A stretch of DNA of 64,000 bases from Paralithodes platypus (GCA_032716605.1 CM064523.1:43027656-43091655), one strand, 5' to 3'. Counted from the stretch's first letter, positions 24,100 through 36,392 are shown. Numbers and translations: made by a program. The notes: generated by a model from the sequence alone, not told the origin.

Positions 24100-25060
24100 A
24101 ATTCAATTCAACACAATGTACTCAACTGGAGAGGACGAAGACACTCACTAAATAACATATACAAAATTATAGACCCGCACATAATACTAATAAACAGCCA
24201 TGGAGTACCAGAGGGAGATTCACTAAAAATACAAGGCTTCAAAACTCATATAAAAAACCCAACTAACACACCCTCAGACGGCACAGCCATTGCTATGAAA
24301 AACAACCTAATCCATAAAGTCTCTGATGATTTCATATCTGACCTTCTTGCAGTTGAAATACAAACAACATCAGGAAAATAATAATAGCAACTGTTTATCT
24401 CCCCCCAAGAAGGTCTTTCCTCCCTACCCCTGACTTTTATAAACTATTCAGAATGAACGTTCCAGTTTACCTAATGGGAGATCTAAACGCAAAGCACCCC
24501 ACTCTCAATACTAGAACCCAAAATACTGTAGGAAGACAAATTGGACAAATGATTACAAGAGGACTAGTCAGACATATTGGACCACAGTTCCCAACCTTCC
24601 ATGCCATAAACTCATCAACAACTCCAGACATAATATTTACAAACAACAAGACATTCCACAACATACACCTACCACCTGGCCCCTTGACACCAAGTGACCA
24701 TGTCCCCATAGTAGCAACCATTTCAACGTCACCCATTATCATACCATCACCTCCAAGACCAAACTTCAATGCAGCAAACTGGGAAAACTTTAAAAACGGA
24801 ATTGACAATAAACTGATAGAGACAAATAACATTGATACTGGGACACTAGATGAAATAGGAGATGCACTCGACGACTGGTACAGTATCATACAAAACACCA
24901 CAAATACTCACATTCCGAAAACACGCAATAAAATACTACACAGTACTAGATTCAGTCAACAAACCAAAAACATACAAATACAATACAATACATTAAGACA
25001 GCAAGCCCAGATACATGGATGGACATACGTTCAGTACAGACAATACAAACAACTTCAAGA
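24100..25060 (+). pseudogene. LINE endonuclease region
   Basis: Open frames read RRHSLNNIY, SDGTAIAMKN, YLMGDLNAKHP (the GDxNA metal-site block), TPDIIFTN and LTPSDHVPIVATI (the SDHxP block). A stop near 24380 and frame changes break the gene. The split at 25060 is an insertion with a target duplication. Confidence 0.8.
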
Positions 25061-25506
25061 TGCTTCAGGCTGAGATGCAGACACCATCCAGCTCTCCTGA
25101 GCTATCAGAAGAGACTGGATGACTCCGTTGTCGACGCCTGCCCGGGATGTAACACAGCACCCCATACCAATAAACACATCATAGAAGACTGCATTTCACA
25201 CAACCACTTACGCCAACAACACATTCCCGGGCGTTTCCGCACCCTCCTCAGCCCCCTGCCATGGAGTGGCTTCGGTCACCCAGGCTTTATTGTGGTCGGC
25301 GGGGAGGGTTCTGTGGGGGCACTCGGTTATGGCCTTGGAATTGCTCGGGGCCTTGGGGCTGTTCGGCCAGGCAGCTTGGGGAACAACAACAACAACACAA
25401 TCTACACTCAATGAGAGCTCTGTGGGAAAGCCCGATCGTGGCCATGGCCTTCCTCAGGGACTCGGGGCTGTTCGGCCAGGCAGCTTAGGGAACAACAACA
25501 ACAACA
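25061..25506 (+). mobile_element. 3' ends of another LINE inserted with a 12-bp target duplication
   Basis: ACAACTTCAAGA occurs at 25049-25060 and again at 25507-25518. Between them is the C-terminal zinc-binding motif of a LINE polyprotein (CPGCNTAPHTNKHIIEDC, a C-x2-C-x8-H-x4-C pattern). A GC-rich 3' UTR with GGGGCTGTTCGGCCAGGCAG follows, ending in (AAC)n. The same 3' end word appears twice (about 25355 and 25464), each followed by (AAC)n, so this is a composite or two successive insertions. Confidence 0.8.
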
Positions 25507-25518
25507 ACAACTTCAAGA

Positions 25519-27246
25519 AACACTACAAAATACCATGACACAAGAACATACTGAAATGTGGTCAAATAAGGTCATGGAAACAGCAAACACCGGCAACATT
25601 CTGGAGAAAACTAAAAGCCCTCCAAGGACATGACTCTCATTAAGCTAACTACACAATAGACAACCAAGGGAACAAGATCTACTCTCACACAGATCAAGCA
25701 AAAATATACAAACAATACTGGGAGTCAATTTTAAACGAAGAAGACGAAGAAGAAATACCACAATACGACATAATAAGAGATTACATGCAAGGAAACCTAC
25801 ACAGAATCACACCTTATCAAACAGCCAACCCAGACAGACTCGACATCAATGACCCACTCATTAGACCACTAACAACGACAGAACGACAGAAATACAAGAA
25901 ATAAGAAATACAATGAAAAAATCATGCCCAGGACAAAGTAATATTAACAAACCAATCCTAATCAATCTCCCCAACTCAGCAATAACAAGATTAAAATAAA
26001 TATTCAATGCTTCCCTATCAGCAGGTTACTTTCCAAAAAAAATCAAAGAAGCATATCATAAGATTAATCCCAAAATCCGGAAAAAACACTCACTTTCCTG
26101 AAAATCAAAGGCCAATATCTCTACTTGAAGTACCTGGAAAACTCTTGGAAAAAGTCATAAACAACAGACTCAGAACACACATGAACACAAACACCCTATA
26201 CAATAACACACAATTTGGATTCAGAGAAGGTAGAGGAACAACTCATGCATTAGCACTAGCCACTGAATTAGTGGCCAACAACAAAGCCTACAAAGGACAA
26301 TGTCACATCATCCTGAGGGACATCTCAAAAGCCTTTGATAAAGTCTGGCACTTAGGATTGAAATTCAAATACCTCAATTTAAACTTACCGATAATAATAG
26401 AAAAACTACTCTGTAATTTCCTAGACGACAGGAAAGCAAAAGTAAAAATCAAATCAACCCTGAGTGACAGTTTTACAATCGGCTGTGGGGTCCCACAGGG
26501 ATCAGGTCTATCTCCTTCTCTCTTCATAAATTACACTTCAGATACACCACAAAGGAGTACAAAGGAGTACAAAGGAAATCAAGCAACAACAAATCTAGTG
26601 ACCCTTCTAGGCTGCTTCACAAACAGGCACAAACATTTCATACGCAGACGGTATAACACAGATTGTAGGATACGCAGGACCATCAAGGGCTATAATGGCA
26701 AGAAAAACAATAAGAGAAGCAGAAAAATCATTAACAACTATGAAAAAGAATGGAATATAAAAATAAACACTAATAAATTCAGAATAATTCAACTTGCAGT
26801 AAAAAATAAGGAACAAATTATAATAAACCAAGAAATAATTGAAAATAAAAATGCAGGTAAATTCTTTAGGACTTCATATAAGCACCACAGGCTATATACA
26901 ACATGCAACAGAAAGAAAGAAACAAGCCATTGTTGCCCTCCATAAACTATATAGATTTAGGGAAATGGGATCACAAATTAAAACCCACCTTGTAAAAACA
27001 ATAATACTACCTATTCTTGATTATCCACCAATTCCAACTCACACACTAAGTAGAACGCAACTAAGGAAACTACAAGAAATACAAAACAAAGCACTCAGAT
27101 TTGCCACAAATCAGACATATCCTTATACAATGACAACACGACAAATACACGAGGCAACAAACACACTTCCACTTAACATCCGGCTTCACAATCAAGCTAA
27201 ACAAATATGGGCACATCTAGATCATCTAGAGGACCCTACATTATAG
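25519..27246 (+). pseudogene. LINE reverse transcriptase
   Basis: Readable motifs are RPISLLEVPGKLLEK, QFGFREGRGTTHAL, RDISKAFDKVWH and GVPQGSGLSPSLF. After the small insertion at 26549-26620 comes SYADGITQ, where the second catalytic aspartate of the usual YADD is glycine. The C-terminal region at 26839-27246 ends LDHLEDPTL. Several frame breaks are present, and the gene is inactive. Confidence 0.8.
26549..26620 (-). mobile_element. Short 3' end of the second CR1-like family
   Basis: CAAAGGAGTA repeats, then GGAAATCAAGCAACAACA and TAGTGACCCTTCTAGGCTGC, match the extreme 3' end of the LINEs at 13298 and 32938, including the tandem tail. Only about 70 bp were inserted, within the RT gene of another LINE. 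Confidence 0.8.
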
Positions 27247-27660
27247 AAAATAAAAGAAGACCAAGAAGTAATAGAAGAAAGGCAATTTGACAAATGGTTC
27301 CCAAGCAGCCTCAAGATAATAAATAACATAAATAGAACCTGAACCTATCTATTAAGGCATCATAACAAAGAAAGAAACATCTTTTAGGATTAAAATTATC
27401 AAAGCAACTTAAAATAAGATGTAAAGTACCAAACTAAAATGAAGTCAAACACATAGTTTTTAGCTAGCTACACAAGAAGAACACTAAAAATAAACCATTT
27501 GCAACAAAACAAAATACATATACAAAAACACAGCAAGGCGGTATGCCCGCCAACTTTTACTCTCCTCGTCTCCTTCATATTTCTGACTTTACCTTCTCCC
27601 CGCCCACACCTCTTCCTTCCTCCCCTTCCCCCGCTAGGTGAAAAAAAAAACAAAAAAAAC

Positions 27661-28320
27661 AATCGATCATCCCGACGACTTATATATTATAAAACAAATA
27701 CCACTACAAGCGTTGATATGTTTCACTATTTCATACCTCTATCAACAGAGTGTGATCGTAGCGTAATAAATAAAATCCATATGTTATTCTCATACCGTCT
27801 ACGGTATATCTCATATCTTTATGAAGAAGAGGGAAAGTTTATGAAACGCTCCGAAGCAAGAAAAAAAAACTATAGCTCTTTTAGTACTTTAGGGCGTAGG
27901 GGGATAACGTAAACATCCAATGATTCATAGGTAAAACTAGGTCTTATTAAACCCTTTTCTTCCATGGATACTTTGTAACGATGTATAATAACAGATAATA
28001 GCTGACATAAGGCACAAGATTGATTTAGGGATTACCGTAAATCTTAAACAGCCTCCTAGACTGTATTAAGGTAGTTAAGCTATATGTGTGCGTAGAATAA
28101 TAACCCTAGTTGTGTAAATTGTTTATATTATACAGCATACCTCTAATTGTTTAGAGGTTTGATAATCAACCGGGCCTCGTCACTATTTCATAGTATTGAA
28201 TAACTGTTCATAGTAAATATTTTATGCAAGGTTTCATAAGCCATCTCCTGCACATTACATCCAGTGCCCTCGAGAACTCTTTGACACAATCATTTGTGTT
28301 AGGTGTCCTAGTTACGTGTT
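27661..28320 (+). repeat. Duplicated block, right half
   Basis: Continues the inverted match to 53350-54030. Shared stretches include ATAACGTAAACATCCAATGA, TGTTTAGAGGTTTGATAA and CCAGTGCCCTCGAGAACTCT. Confidence 0.85.
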
Positions 28321-29377
28321 TGCTTAGCAGTTCAAACATCCTTGCTTTACCAGTTAATTAATCTGAATGATAGTAGGCTGTATTTCCTACCATGTTAAGA
28401 TTATTGGATTACAAAATTAAATAAATATTTATTAAAAAAAAAATTGTTTTATCTTTTTGCTTATATAAAATCGAGAATATTTTGCCATTATACAGGGCAA
28501 CTTACCGAGTTCATTACCCATTACAAAATGTGTCCCTATTCTTTTTATGTTGTCGTAGCATGCTACCTAATAATTCACATCTTGTTACACGAGAGGAATC
28601 TTTTTTAATCAAGATATAATTATAAACTACATTTTGTTTCTTTCACTCTCTGGGTAATATAAGCTGCCTATATTAACTCGCCAAACCCTACAATCAATTT
28701 TTGTGTGTTTTTTTTTTATTAATTTCACTCCAACACCAAACACCTCCAATGAAATTAATAAATCCTCTCTCCCACTACCCCTCCCTTCCTCCCTCCACCT
28801 CCCACTATCCCCTCCCTCCCTCCACCCCTACTACTCCTCCCTCCCTTCACCTCCCACTACCACCTCCCTCCGTCCACCTCCCACTACCCCCTCCCTCCCT
28901 TCACTTCCCACTACCCCCTCCCTCCCTTCACTTCCCACTACCACCTCCCACTACCCCCTCCCTCCCTCCACCTCCCACTACCCCTCTCTCCCTCTACCTG
29001 ACACACTCTCTCTGGCATCGTGAAATCACTGTGCGAGAAATACGAGTTTGAGGAGAGATTTTCACAATGCAGTGAATGAAGAATTATAAAACGATCTATT
29101 AATATTCACATAGACGTGACATGTTATGACTCTCACAACCGCTCTTCACAACTCACAACTGAATTGATCTCCAAATAAAATCGAGACTTGGCGTGTCCTT
29201 GTAAATTATAACTAGGAGCAGTCTATCAAACGATAGATTGTTATTTGTCACGGACGTCCGATATGCTTACCACCACTGACGGAGGAGTTGGGTAACGTTT
29301 GAAAAATAATCAGATACAGGAATATTGGTCACGGCATTATCAAATCGAGTATATTTGTTTACGCAAAAAGTCATAGT
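28321..29377. other. Non-coding stretch with CT-rich minisatellite
   Basis: About 28770-28995 is a pyrimidine-rich array built from CCCTCCCTCCACCTCCCACT units of roughly 24 bp. The Pro/Ser-rich open frames over it are artefacts. The rest shows no feature. Confidence 0.65.
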
Positions 29378-29593
29378 ATTGCCAATATCCACTAGGTATA
29401 ATATATTGCCAATATCCACTAGGTATAATATATTGCCAATATCCACTAGGTATAATATATTGCCAATATCCACTAGGTATAATATATTGCCAATATCCAC
29501 TAGGTATAATATATTGCCAATATCCACTAGGTATAATATATTGCCAATATCCACTAGGTATAATATATTGCCAATATCCACTAGGTATAATAT
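29378..29593. repeat. 27-bp minisatellite, 8 units
   Basis: Eight apparently identical units of ATTGCCAATATCCACTAGGT followed by ATAATAT. As 27 is divisible by three, both strands are open, giving spurious nonapeptide-repeat frames. Confidence 0.95.
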
Positions 29594-29950
29594 ATTTATA
29601 ATTAGCATTAACTTTGTATATAATTCCTACGTGAAATATGACTAAATTATAATAGGCCGTAGACTTTTGTTGTATTCACTTACACAGTTGTGTATACTGT
29701 ATCCACTATATACCATTTCCCTACTAAGCTAGAATACTCGGTGTGCCTAATCTACATTGCTATGTTTTACCATTATTATATATTTAATCGTTAATTATCC
29801 GGAACGGCGTCTTAATACAGTATTCTTATTTATTTTGATAATATTCCTTTGCAAGAGTAAAACTCGCATCATTCAATTATGCATTAATTATAATTGTAGA
29901 GCATACTAATATTCCTTTCATTCTGATAATGATGTAGTGTGTGTAAATTA
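29594..29950. other. AT-rich spacer
   Basis: No feature seen. Confidence 0.5.
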
Positions 29951-31855
29951 ATAATAATAATAATAATAATAATTAACGGTTTATTCACAAAAGCAGCCCG
30001 AAGGCTGAAAATATACAAGGAAGTTGATACATAGTTAAAATTAAAATTAAAATTAAAATTGACACAAGAGCTAACAGGCTAATTTACAATGAAAAATATG
30101 TATATAATTTATTGATTGTTTAAGACCTTAATTATTCAAGGAATGGCGCTGTTCTTGTAGCGGTCAGTCCGTGGTGCTCTTACGGGGACAATACGGTTGA
30201 AGTGGCGAACAGCGCGTAGAGGAGGAGGGGCGTCGGGCGGTAGTAGGTGCCTGTGTCTGGGGTTGTTTAGTAGTTTGCTGGAGAACTGCTGAAGGTGTTG
30301 TTCGTAGAGGTTAGATATGGCGAGTACGTTAATTAGGTTACATGCATCTTGGTAAGTGGTGTAGTTGGCCCCTAACATTATTCTGAGTGCTCTCTTCTGA
30401 ATTTTTTCTAATTTATTTCTTTGGGTTAAGTTGAGAGAGGATGACCAAACGGGTGAAGCATAGCAGAGTTTGGGTAATATAAAAGATTTGTATAAAAGTA
30501 GCATGTCATCTCTGGGAACCCCTAGTTGTTTCAGGGTGCGTAACATGTGTAGCCGATAAGAAGAAGCACTAGCTATGGTGTTAACATGTTTATCCCAGAG
30601 TAGTTTTTGCTGAAGGAAAACACCAAGTAATTTAGTGGACTGAACTATCTCGAGGGTGTGATTGCCAAGCTTAAGGGTGGGTGGAGGGATGGGTTTAGAA
30701 GCAACATTGAAGTTCATGACAAGTGTTTTGTTTAGGTTAATAGTGACATCATTATCTTGTGTCCAGGTCAGTAGGGCATCTAGGTTGGCTTGGAGAATGC
30801 TGTAGTCTGGAGAAGCGTTGCTGATGGAAGAGGCTAGTGTGGAATCGTCAACATATTTCCATTTGAGTTCTGCGTCTTGAAGGGCGTTATTGCTGAGTAT
30901 TAAATAACCGAGGGGCCCCATTCGTGTCCCTTGAGGCAAACCGCAAGTAAGTGTTTGTGAACTGGAGATACTGCCTAGAAAGCGGACGGATTGTTAACGG
31001 TCGTTGAGGAAATCCGCCAACCAGGAGGTAAGACATTCCCTGAGGCCAAGGTGTAGTGCTTTCTTAATTATAATGGTGTGGTTCACTAGATCGAAGGCTT
31101 TTTTGAAATCTATGAATACTGCTGTTACTGACGTGTTTCGGCGGTCTAAATTTTTATGAATGAAGTCAAGAAAGCTGATGAGGTAGTGTGAGGTGGATGA
31201 GGATTTAATATTTCCATACTGGCACGAGTCTAATTTATTGTATATATCTTTGTAAGCCAATTCAGCTACAAAACTTTCACAAATAAGGCTAGGAATAGGT
31301 GTAATAGCTATGGGCCGTAGTTCATTAAGAGATTGAGGGTTTGAAGATTTAGGGATTGGAGTGACATAGGAATGCTTCCAATCTTTAGGACATTTGGATT
31401 GTTGTAAGGAAGCATTAATTATGGATGTGAGAGGTAAGGAAAGTTCAGGAGCAAATTCTTTGTATAAGCGGATAGGAAGATCGAGTGGAGTGGAGGAGCG
31501 TTTAGGTTTGAGAATCTGTAAACGACGGCAAACTTCGTACTCTAATACGATAGGTGGGGGGGAGGGGGCAGGGAGGTATGTTGGGAGCTGGTCATGAGAG
31601 AGCTTGGGAAGTTGTTGACATATTTTGTTGGGATAGAAAGTCTTTTTTGCCATTTTAATTTCTCTAATAACTTTGTTTCGAAGTGATTTGAAAAGGGTGG
31701 TGTTGTTGGCTTTAAAGGCATTGTCACGTTGTTGCATAAGGCGTTTAATACGGCAATTAATCCAAGGGAGGTCAGACTGGTGTGTAACTACAGTTTTTTC
31801 AGGGAAGAAATGTAGGTAGGCTATATTGATAGTATTGAGATAATTTTCCCATTTG
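29951..31855 (-). mobile_element. Non-LTR retrotransposon, 5'-truncated (clade not assigned)
   Basis: An RT region is followed on the minus strand by a 3' UTR with CAGCCTTCGGGCTGCTTTTG and a 3' tail of (ATT)n at about 29951-29974. An inner (TTTTAA)n run lies at about 30034-30060. The 5' end stops against a (GT)n microsatellite at 31856. Confidence 0.8.
30136..31855 (-). pseudogene. Reverse transcriptase of the 30-32 kb LINE
   Basis: A long frame open on the minus strand from about 31850 to 30136 is interrupted by a single TAA at 30994-30996. Motifs are RPIAITPIPS, CQYGNIKSSST, AVFIDFKKAFDLVNH, GLPQGTRMGPLGYL and KYVDDSTLA with both catalytic aspartates. The C-terminal domain reads LCYASPVWSS and LEKIQKRALRIM. 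Apart from the one stop and the missing 5' part, this is the least damaged RT after the CR1 copy B. The endonuclease is lost by truncation. Confidence 0.85.
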
Positions 31856-32092
31856 CGTGTGTGTGTGTGTGTGTGTTCTAGTTGGCATGGTTGTAATCAG
31901 AGAGTGTATATAGGAGAGAGGAGTCTTCCTATGTATTCTATTAATAAAAAGGTGCCTCTAAACGTTGCCAGTTACCCTTTTTCGATTTTCTTTTTCAGCG
32001 CCATCTATTGCGGGGTTCCAGAACTACACAACGTGAATAAATCTACGGATGTACCCTCCATTCTGTTTTTTTGTTTTATTATATGTACACTA

Positions 32093-32188
<96 letters not shown>

Positions 32189-32484
32189 TACAGTATACTG
32201 TATATACGGTATATATATATAATATTTATGTTTGACCAAAGTTTGAGTGTGGCTGTGTGTACTTCCAAGTTAGTAACTTATATTACAATGTAAATTATTT
32301 CCTTCAAATGAGATTAGTTTTTCATGATTATAGGCTACATTCATTGTTAATAAATTTACAGTCAATATCAAAGAATCATCAACAGCCTTCATGATCCATT
32401 GCAAACCATATCCTTATTCTCAAGGTCAACCACAACCTCCTTACATCATCACGGAGGCTTGGTTCAGCTTGGTAAGCTATGTAA
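31856..32484. repeat. Microsatellite-rich spacer
   Basis: (GT)n at 31856-31876 leads into TTCTAGTTGGCATG, a word also flanking repeat A near 55082. (CT)n at about 32096-32131 runs into (AT)n at 32134-32185, then a CAGTATACTGTATATAC palindrome. No gene is seen. Confidence 0.85.
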
Positions 32485-32703
32485 TTAACCCCTTCTATAC
32501 CGACGACGTCTTTTGATTTTATTCTGGCTCCTACTAATCGATTGTATTCACTTTAGGAAGGATCTTTAGCAATTATAAGGCTTCGAACTATCTCAATCAA
32601 CCCTTTTAACTACCACAGATCCTTTCTAAGCTGTATAAAATCGTCTACATAGGCTATTGCTAGAATAAAATATAACATACATCGACGGTATAGAAGGGGT
32701 TAA
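32485..32703. mobile_element. TTAA-flanked MITE, 219 bp
   Basis: Left end TTAACCCCTTCTATACCG. The right end is its near-perfect inverse, followed by TTAA at 32700-32703. The interior has no coding potential. It is consistent with a piggyBac-type non-autonomous element. Confidence 0.8.
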
Positions 32704-32937
32704 TGGAGTATTGTTCACATTTCAGTGTAGGCAATACTTTGGAGTGCTTTTGCATATCAGTGTACTCTTAAATCATTGTATTCATAATGACTATGGCTGA
32801 TATGGTGATAGCAAACAAGTTACATGAGTTTCTACAGACTCTACACGAGACGAGACGAGACACGTGTACACCATTGCGGCAAGGGAGAGGAACTATCAAT
32901 AAACAGACGACAGAACTTCACAGAAGTATTTTCCCGC

Positions 32938-33740
32938 GATAGGAGTACAAAGGAGTACAAAGGAAATCAAGCAACAACAGGTCTAGTGACCCTTCTAGGT
33001 TGCTTGTCCTCCAAAACACTGAGGATCAAGTGTCTAAACAGTGGTTTAGAGTGGGTAAGGGAACATTGGAAAGGGAATTACTGCCCTGGAACTAATGTCC
33101 GTGGCAGGATTAGGAAGTTAGTAGAGGACAGATGGGTTAGTAACTGAGGGGGGGATAAAATAAAGTTATTCATTTACAAACGCAGTCAGTCGCGGGTTTG
33201 ATGCGAGATATTTGTCTATGCGGAGTTTAAATGAATCAACGGTGATCCAGTCTATAACGTTTCGGGAAGCCCATTCCACAAGTTGACAACTCGATTGAAG
33301 ATGAAATTCTTAGATTCGTGCGAGTTAAAAGATTTACCAATAATTTTGCAACCGTTTCCCCGCGTGTAATTAGATTGGTCGATCGTGAAGTACTTACTAC
33401 AGTTCATATTGTCGATGCCTTTGATGATTTTGAACACTTGAATTAAGTCACCTCTTAATCTGCGCTGGGTTAAAGGAAATAGATTTAATTCTCTAAGACG
33501 CTCTTCGTATGGTTTGTTCTTTAGGCTAGGTATCATTTTGGTAACTCTACGTTGAACTCGTTCTAGCTTGTTTATATCTTTTCGGTAATAAGGGCACCAG
33601 GACTGAACACAGTATTCCAGAAGAGGGCAGACTAAGGAATTGTAAAGGGTTAGGATAACTTCTTTGGATTTATGCTCAAATGACCTGCCTATAAAGCCAA
33701 TTATTTTGTTTGCCTTCTTAACAACTTCTGAACATTGTTG
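32938..33740 (-). mobile_element. Second CR1-like LINE family, copy B (short)
   Basis: Near-identical to the 3' part of the 13298-15487 element: the C-terminal RT region at 33252-33740 (motif SLKNKPYEERLRELNLFPL), the 3' UTR, and a tail of two CTTTGTACTC units at about 32940-32962. It is 5'-truncated at about 33740. The shared break points let the 3' UTR be defined. Confidence 0.85.
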
Positions 33741-33847
33741 AGGGAGGAGCTATGCGCTACCGCCATCTAGTGCAGGGTTCCTATTACTACTATTAACACG
33801 GCTGATTATCCAAGCACGCCCCTCTTAGGTATTCTTACTCTATGGTA

Positions 33848-34025
33848 GTAATCCACCAAGAAACAGGAAGTTTCTCGCTTACTTTTGTTGCTACTTGGAC
33901 GTGTTGAACAGAAACATCTACGGAGAGCCAAACACATCATATCTCGGATTGCTTTGAATACCCTCGTCACAGGGCACTAATGGATGGCTGAAGATCCATA
34001 CCACGACTTTAGTCCCAGACTGTAC
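33848..34025 (-). repeat. Dispersed repeat A, copy 2
   Basis: Inverted copy of 23387-23557. It abuts the end of the pseudogene at 34026-35700, whose frame runs on into it by chance. Confidence 0.85.
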
Positions 34026-35700
34026 TACAACATAAGAAGCAGGTAGAGTTAAATGCTTCCTATCACTGTGAGTTTTACTTGAACACATGTTGCATTTGAT
34101 TCCATCATTTGTTTCACACAGATGGTTTGTTAGGGATATCATTGTACCATGAAGCTCAAAACGGAACAAATGTGACCATTTCTTTGAATCTATGTTATCA
34201 ACATCGCCTGTTGTGAAGATATATCTATGCATGTTTGTGGGAACAACCACATATCCTGTTCGAACTGGTTTGATGCATGAACCTTCAGATCCAAGGAAAA
34301 TTCACATACTCTGTCGTAAGACACTGACAGTCCAAGAGAGAAAAACTAATTTATGAATTTCTTTGAACGATTCTGATTTTGCAATTTCAACCCAACATAA
34401 AGGAGAGTAGGAGTTTCACGTTCTTTGAAACAATGCATCTCGTCTCTTGTGGGTTTATGTAAGTGCTTTACAGTAATATTATAAGGTGCGACAGTGTACT
34501 TGCAACCTTGTCCATGGCATCCACAACTGAAAGCTGAGACTTAATATTAGGGCCTAGTAATGACATATTCATGAAAGCAAAGGGAGGATTTAGAACTTAT
34601 TCCATGAGAAAATCTTCTGAAACTAACCTGTGGATGATTCCTGTGAATTTTGAAAGATGTCTCCTTATTATATTTGCAGGTTTTGCAAGAGTCATTGCCT
34701 CATCATCTCCCAAAGTAGTTTCATGGCATTTCGATAGAACATATCCAGCAGTACTACTATGCATTATCAATATATCTCTTCCTGCAGTTTGAGAAATTAA
34801 TCCTGGGAGTTCTTTAAGTAATGGCTCTTTCAGTCTTGTATAATTGCTTGTGTTTGTTCGAGTACAACTTGTTAATTTCTTTCAGCTTGATAATCTGCCT
34901 TTTGGCATTCATTAACATATACTGCCGCTAACTCTGCAAAGGCAATTGCTTCACATGATGTAGATGGATTCTTACTGCACCTGGATTTTGGTGATTTGAC
35001 TGAAGTTTTGTTTTGATCAACTGAACGGGCAAGTGTATATGTTTGTGTAGAGTAAAATGTATGGTATACTGTATATGATTTATGAGTATATAGAACATAA
35101 TAGAAGATGTATGGTAGTATGCATCCATAGTATGCATATCAGATGCACTAGCTAATCTTGCTAACAATTGAGAGTTCTTTGTTGTTGTAGCAAAGGTCCG
35201 AAAAGTAACATAGCTGTCTGCAGTTGATACCTTGATAATTAATTCTGCCAAGACACTGTCACACAGTATACACTGGGGTATCTCCCGGCTAAAGGTCGAA
35301 TACAAACTAGTTCATGTTTTTTGGGGACTTGGGGTTTCTTCTTGGGATACTCAGCTTGCACTCTAGTTTGTTCCTTTGCCCTATCAAGCTTTTGGTCATT
35401 ACATTTTATCCGGCAGTTTCCACGAATGACTACATTATTGTCCAGCAATGTATTTTATATGCCACTGCCATCATCTAATCGTCTAATATACAGTATATGT
35501 GAAATGGCAAATCATTGCTCTTGCTTAATTCCAGTAAGTTATGAGACAAAATGTTGTACACATTCTTATATCCATTTTCAGCTAGGCATGTACATTTTTC
35601 ATTTGTTTCTTTTTTTACATAAACAGCAAAGGTCCCAGTTAGTTTTAGTACGTGGAATTGCGTTGTCACTTTCAGTCTGATAAATATTTGATGCTGAAGT
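34026..35700 (-). pseudogene. Decayed member of an uncharacterised multicopy protein family
   Basis: Conceptual translation of the minus strand in changing frames gives successive blocks: a Cys-containing segment (CRIKCNDQKL near 35400), NSQLLARLASASDM (near 35150), a block around 34360-34530 with CGCHGQGCKYTVAPYNITVKH and then RDEMHCFKERETPTLLYVG, then LGLSVSYDRV (about 34320) and YIFTTGDVDNID with FELHGTMISL (about 34130-34220). I recall the same block order in large families of uncharacterised proteins from corals, crustaceans and other invertebrates, which carry KHLHKPxRDxMHxF and VDNID...FHGTxIS. No function is known to me. There are many stops and shifts, so this copy is dead. Confidence 0.55.
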
Positions 35701-35852
35701 TTTTATAATAATGTGATTTGCCTGAAAAGAAAGAAAACAATTAAACAAAACACACAAAACCATACAACAATAAAAAATATATACAATTTTGTTTTAAAGT
35801 TTGAGTTTAAGATGTTAGTGAATAAGCAAAATATATTCAAAATTACCATTAT

Positions 35853-36024
35853 TTCAGATATGGAATGTTATTGGTCGGCCGGGGTAACATGGCGGCCATA
35901 TTGAATTTTCTCCAAAATGGCCGCCAGAGGGACGTCCCAGCGTGTCCCCAGCCTGATTACGTTTGGGCATGACCAAAGGAAACTCCATGCCAAATTTCAC
36001 AATTTCTGCCAGAACTGAACGATT
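35853..36024 (-). repeat. Dispersed repeat B, copy 2
   Basis: Inverted copy of 22767-22915. It lies just upstream (minus-strand sense) of the decayed pseudogene. Confidence 0.85.
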
Positions 36025-36392
36025 ATTTAACAAATCTGCCCCACTAGTATGAATTGGAATCAGTTTAATCGAGATGGTGCGGCTGGATTACACAACTAAC
36101 AAGTGAATGGTTGTTTTCATGATACCTATATATTGATCATAATAATTTGGCTTAAAGTGTCTATGGAAACTATCATGCTCAGTAATACTATATTGTACAA
36201 ATTTATTTCCAATAGTATTGATGTCTGAACTTGTGGCTGTACGAATGTTATGAATTCATAGTGTCTGATTATATAATATATCTATATTACCGTTTACGCC
36301 TTCCTTTTATAAAGTTGGCAAGTAAACAGTATTAAAAAAAAAAAAGTCCCTGGTAAAGAATGCATTGTTCCTCGGTGTATGAGGGGTCCTTC
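36025..36392. other. Non-coding spacer
   Basis: No feature seen. Confidence 0.5.

Larger units (their letters stand above)
24100..27661 (+). mobile_element. Jockey-like LINE with nested insertions
   Basis: An endonuclease region (24100-25060) and an RT region (25519-27246) are followed by a 3' part ending in an A-rich tail (about 27638-27660). The uninterrupted target sequence survives at about 54030-54048 in the inverted duplicate, which places the insertion edges near 24100 and 27661. The element is 5'-truncated, since the endonuclease starts after its first block. Two later insertions lie inside it. Confidence 0.8.

Noticed and set aside
28701..29051. Pro/Ser-rich frames near 28.8 kb
   Set aside because: They come from a pyrimidine-rich minisatellite, and several frames are open at once.
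29267..29645. Nonapeptide-repeat frames on both strands over the 29.4 kb array
   Set aside because: The 27-bp unit length explains the open frames.
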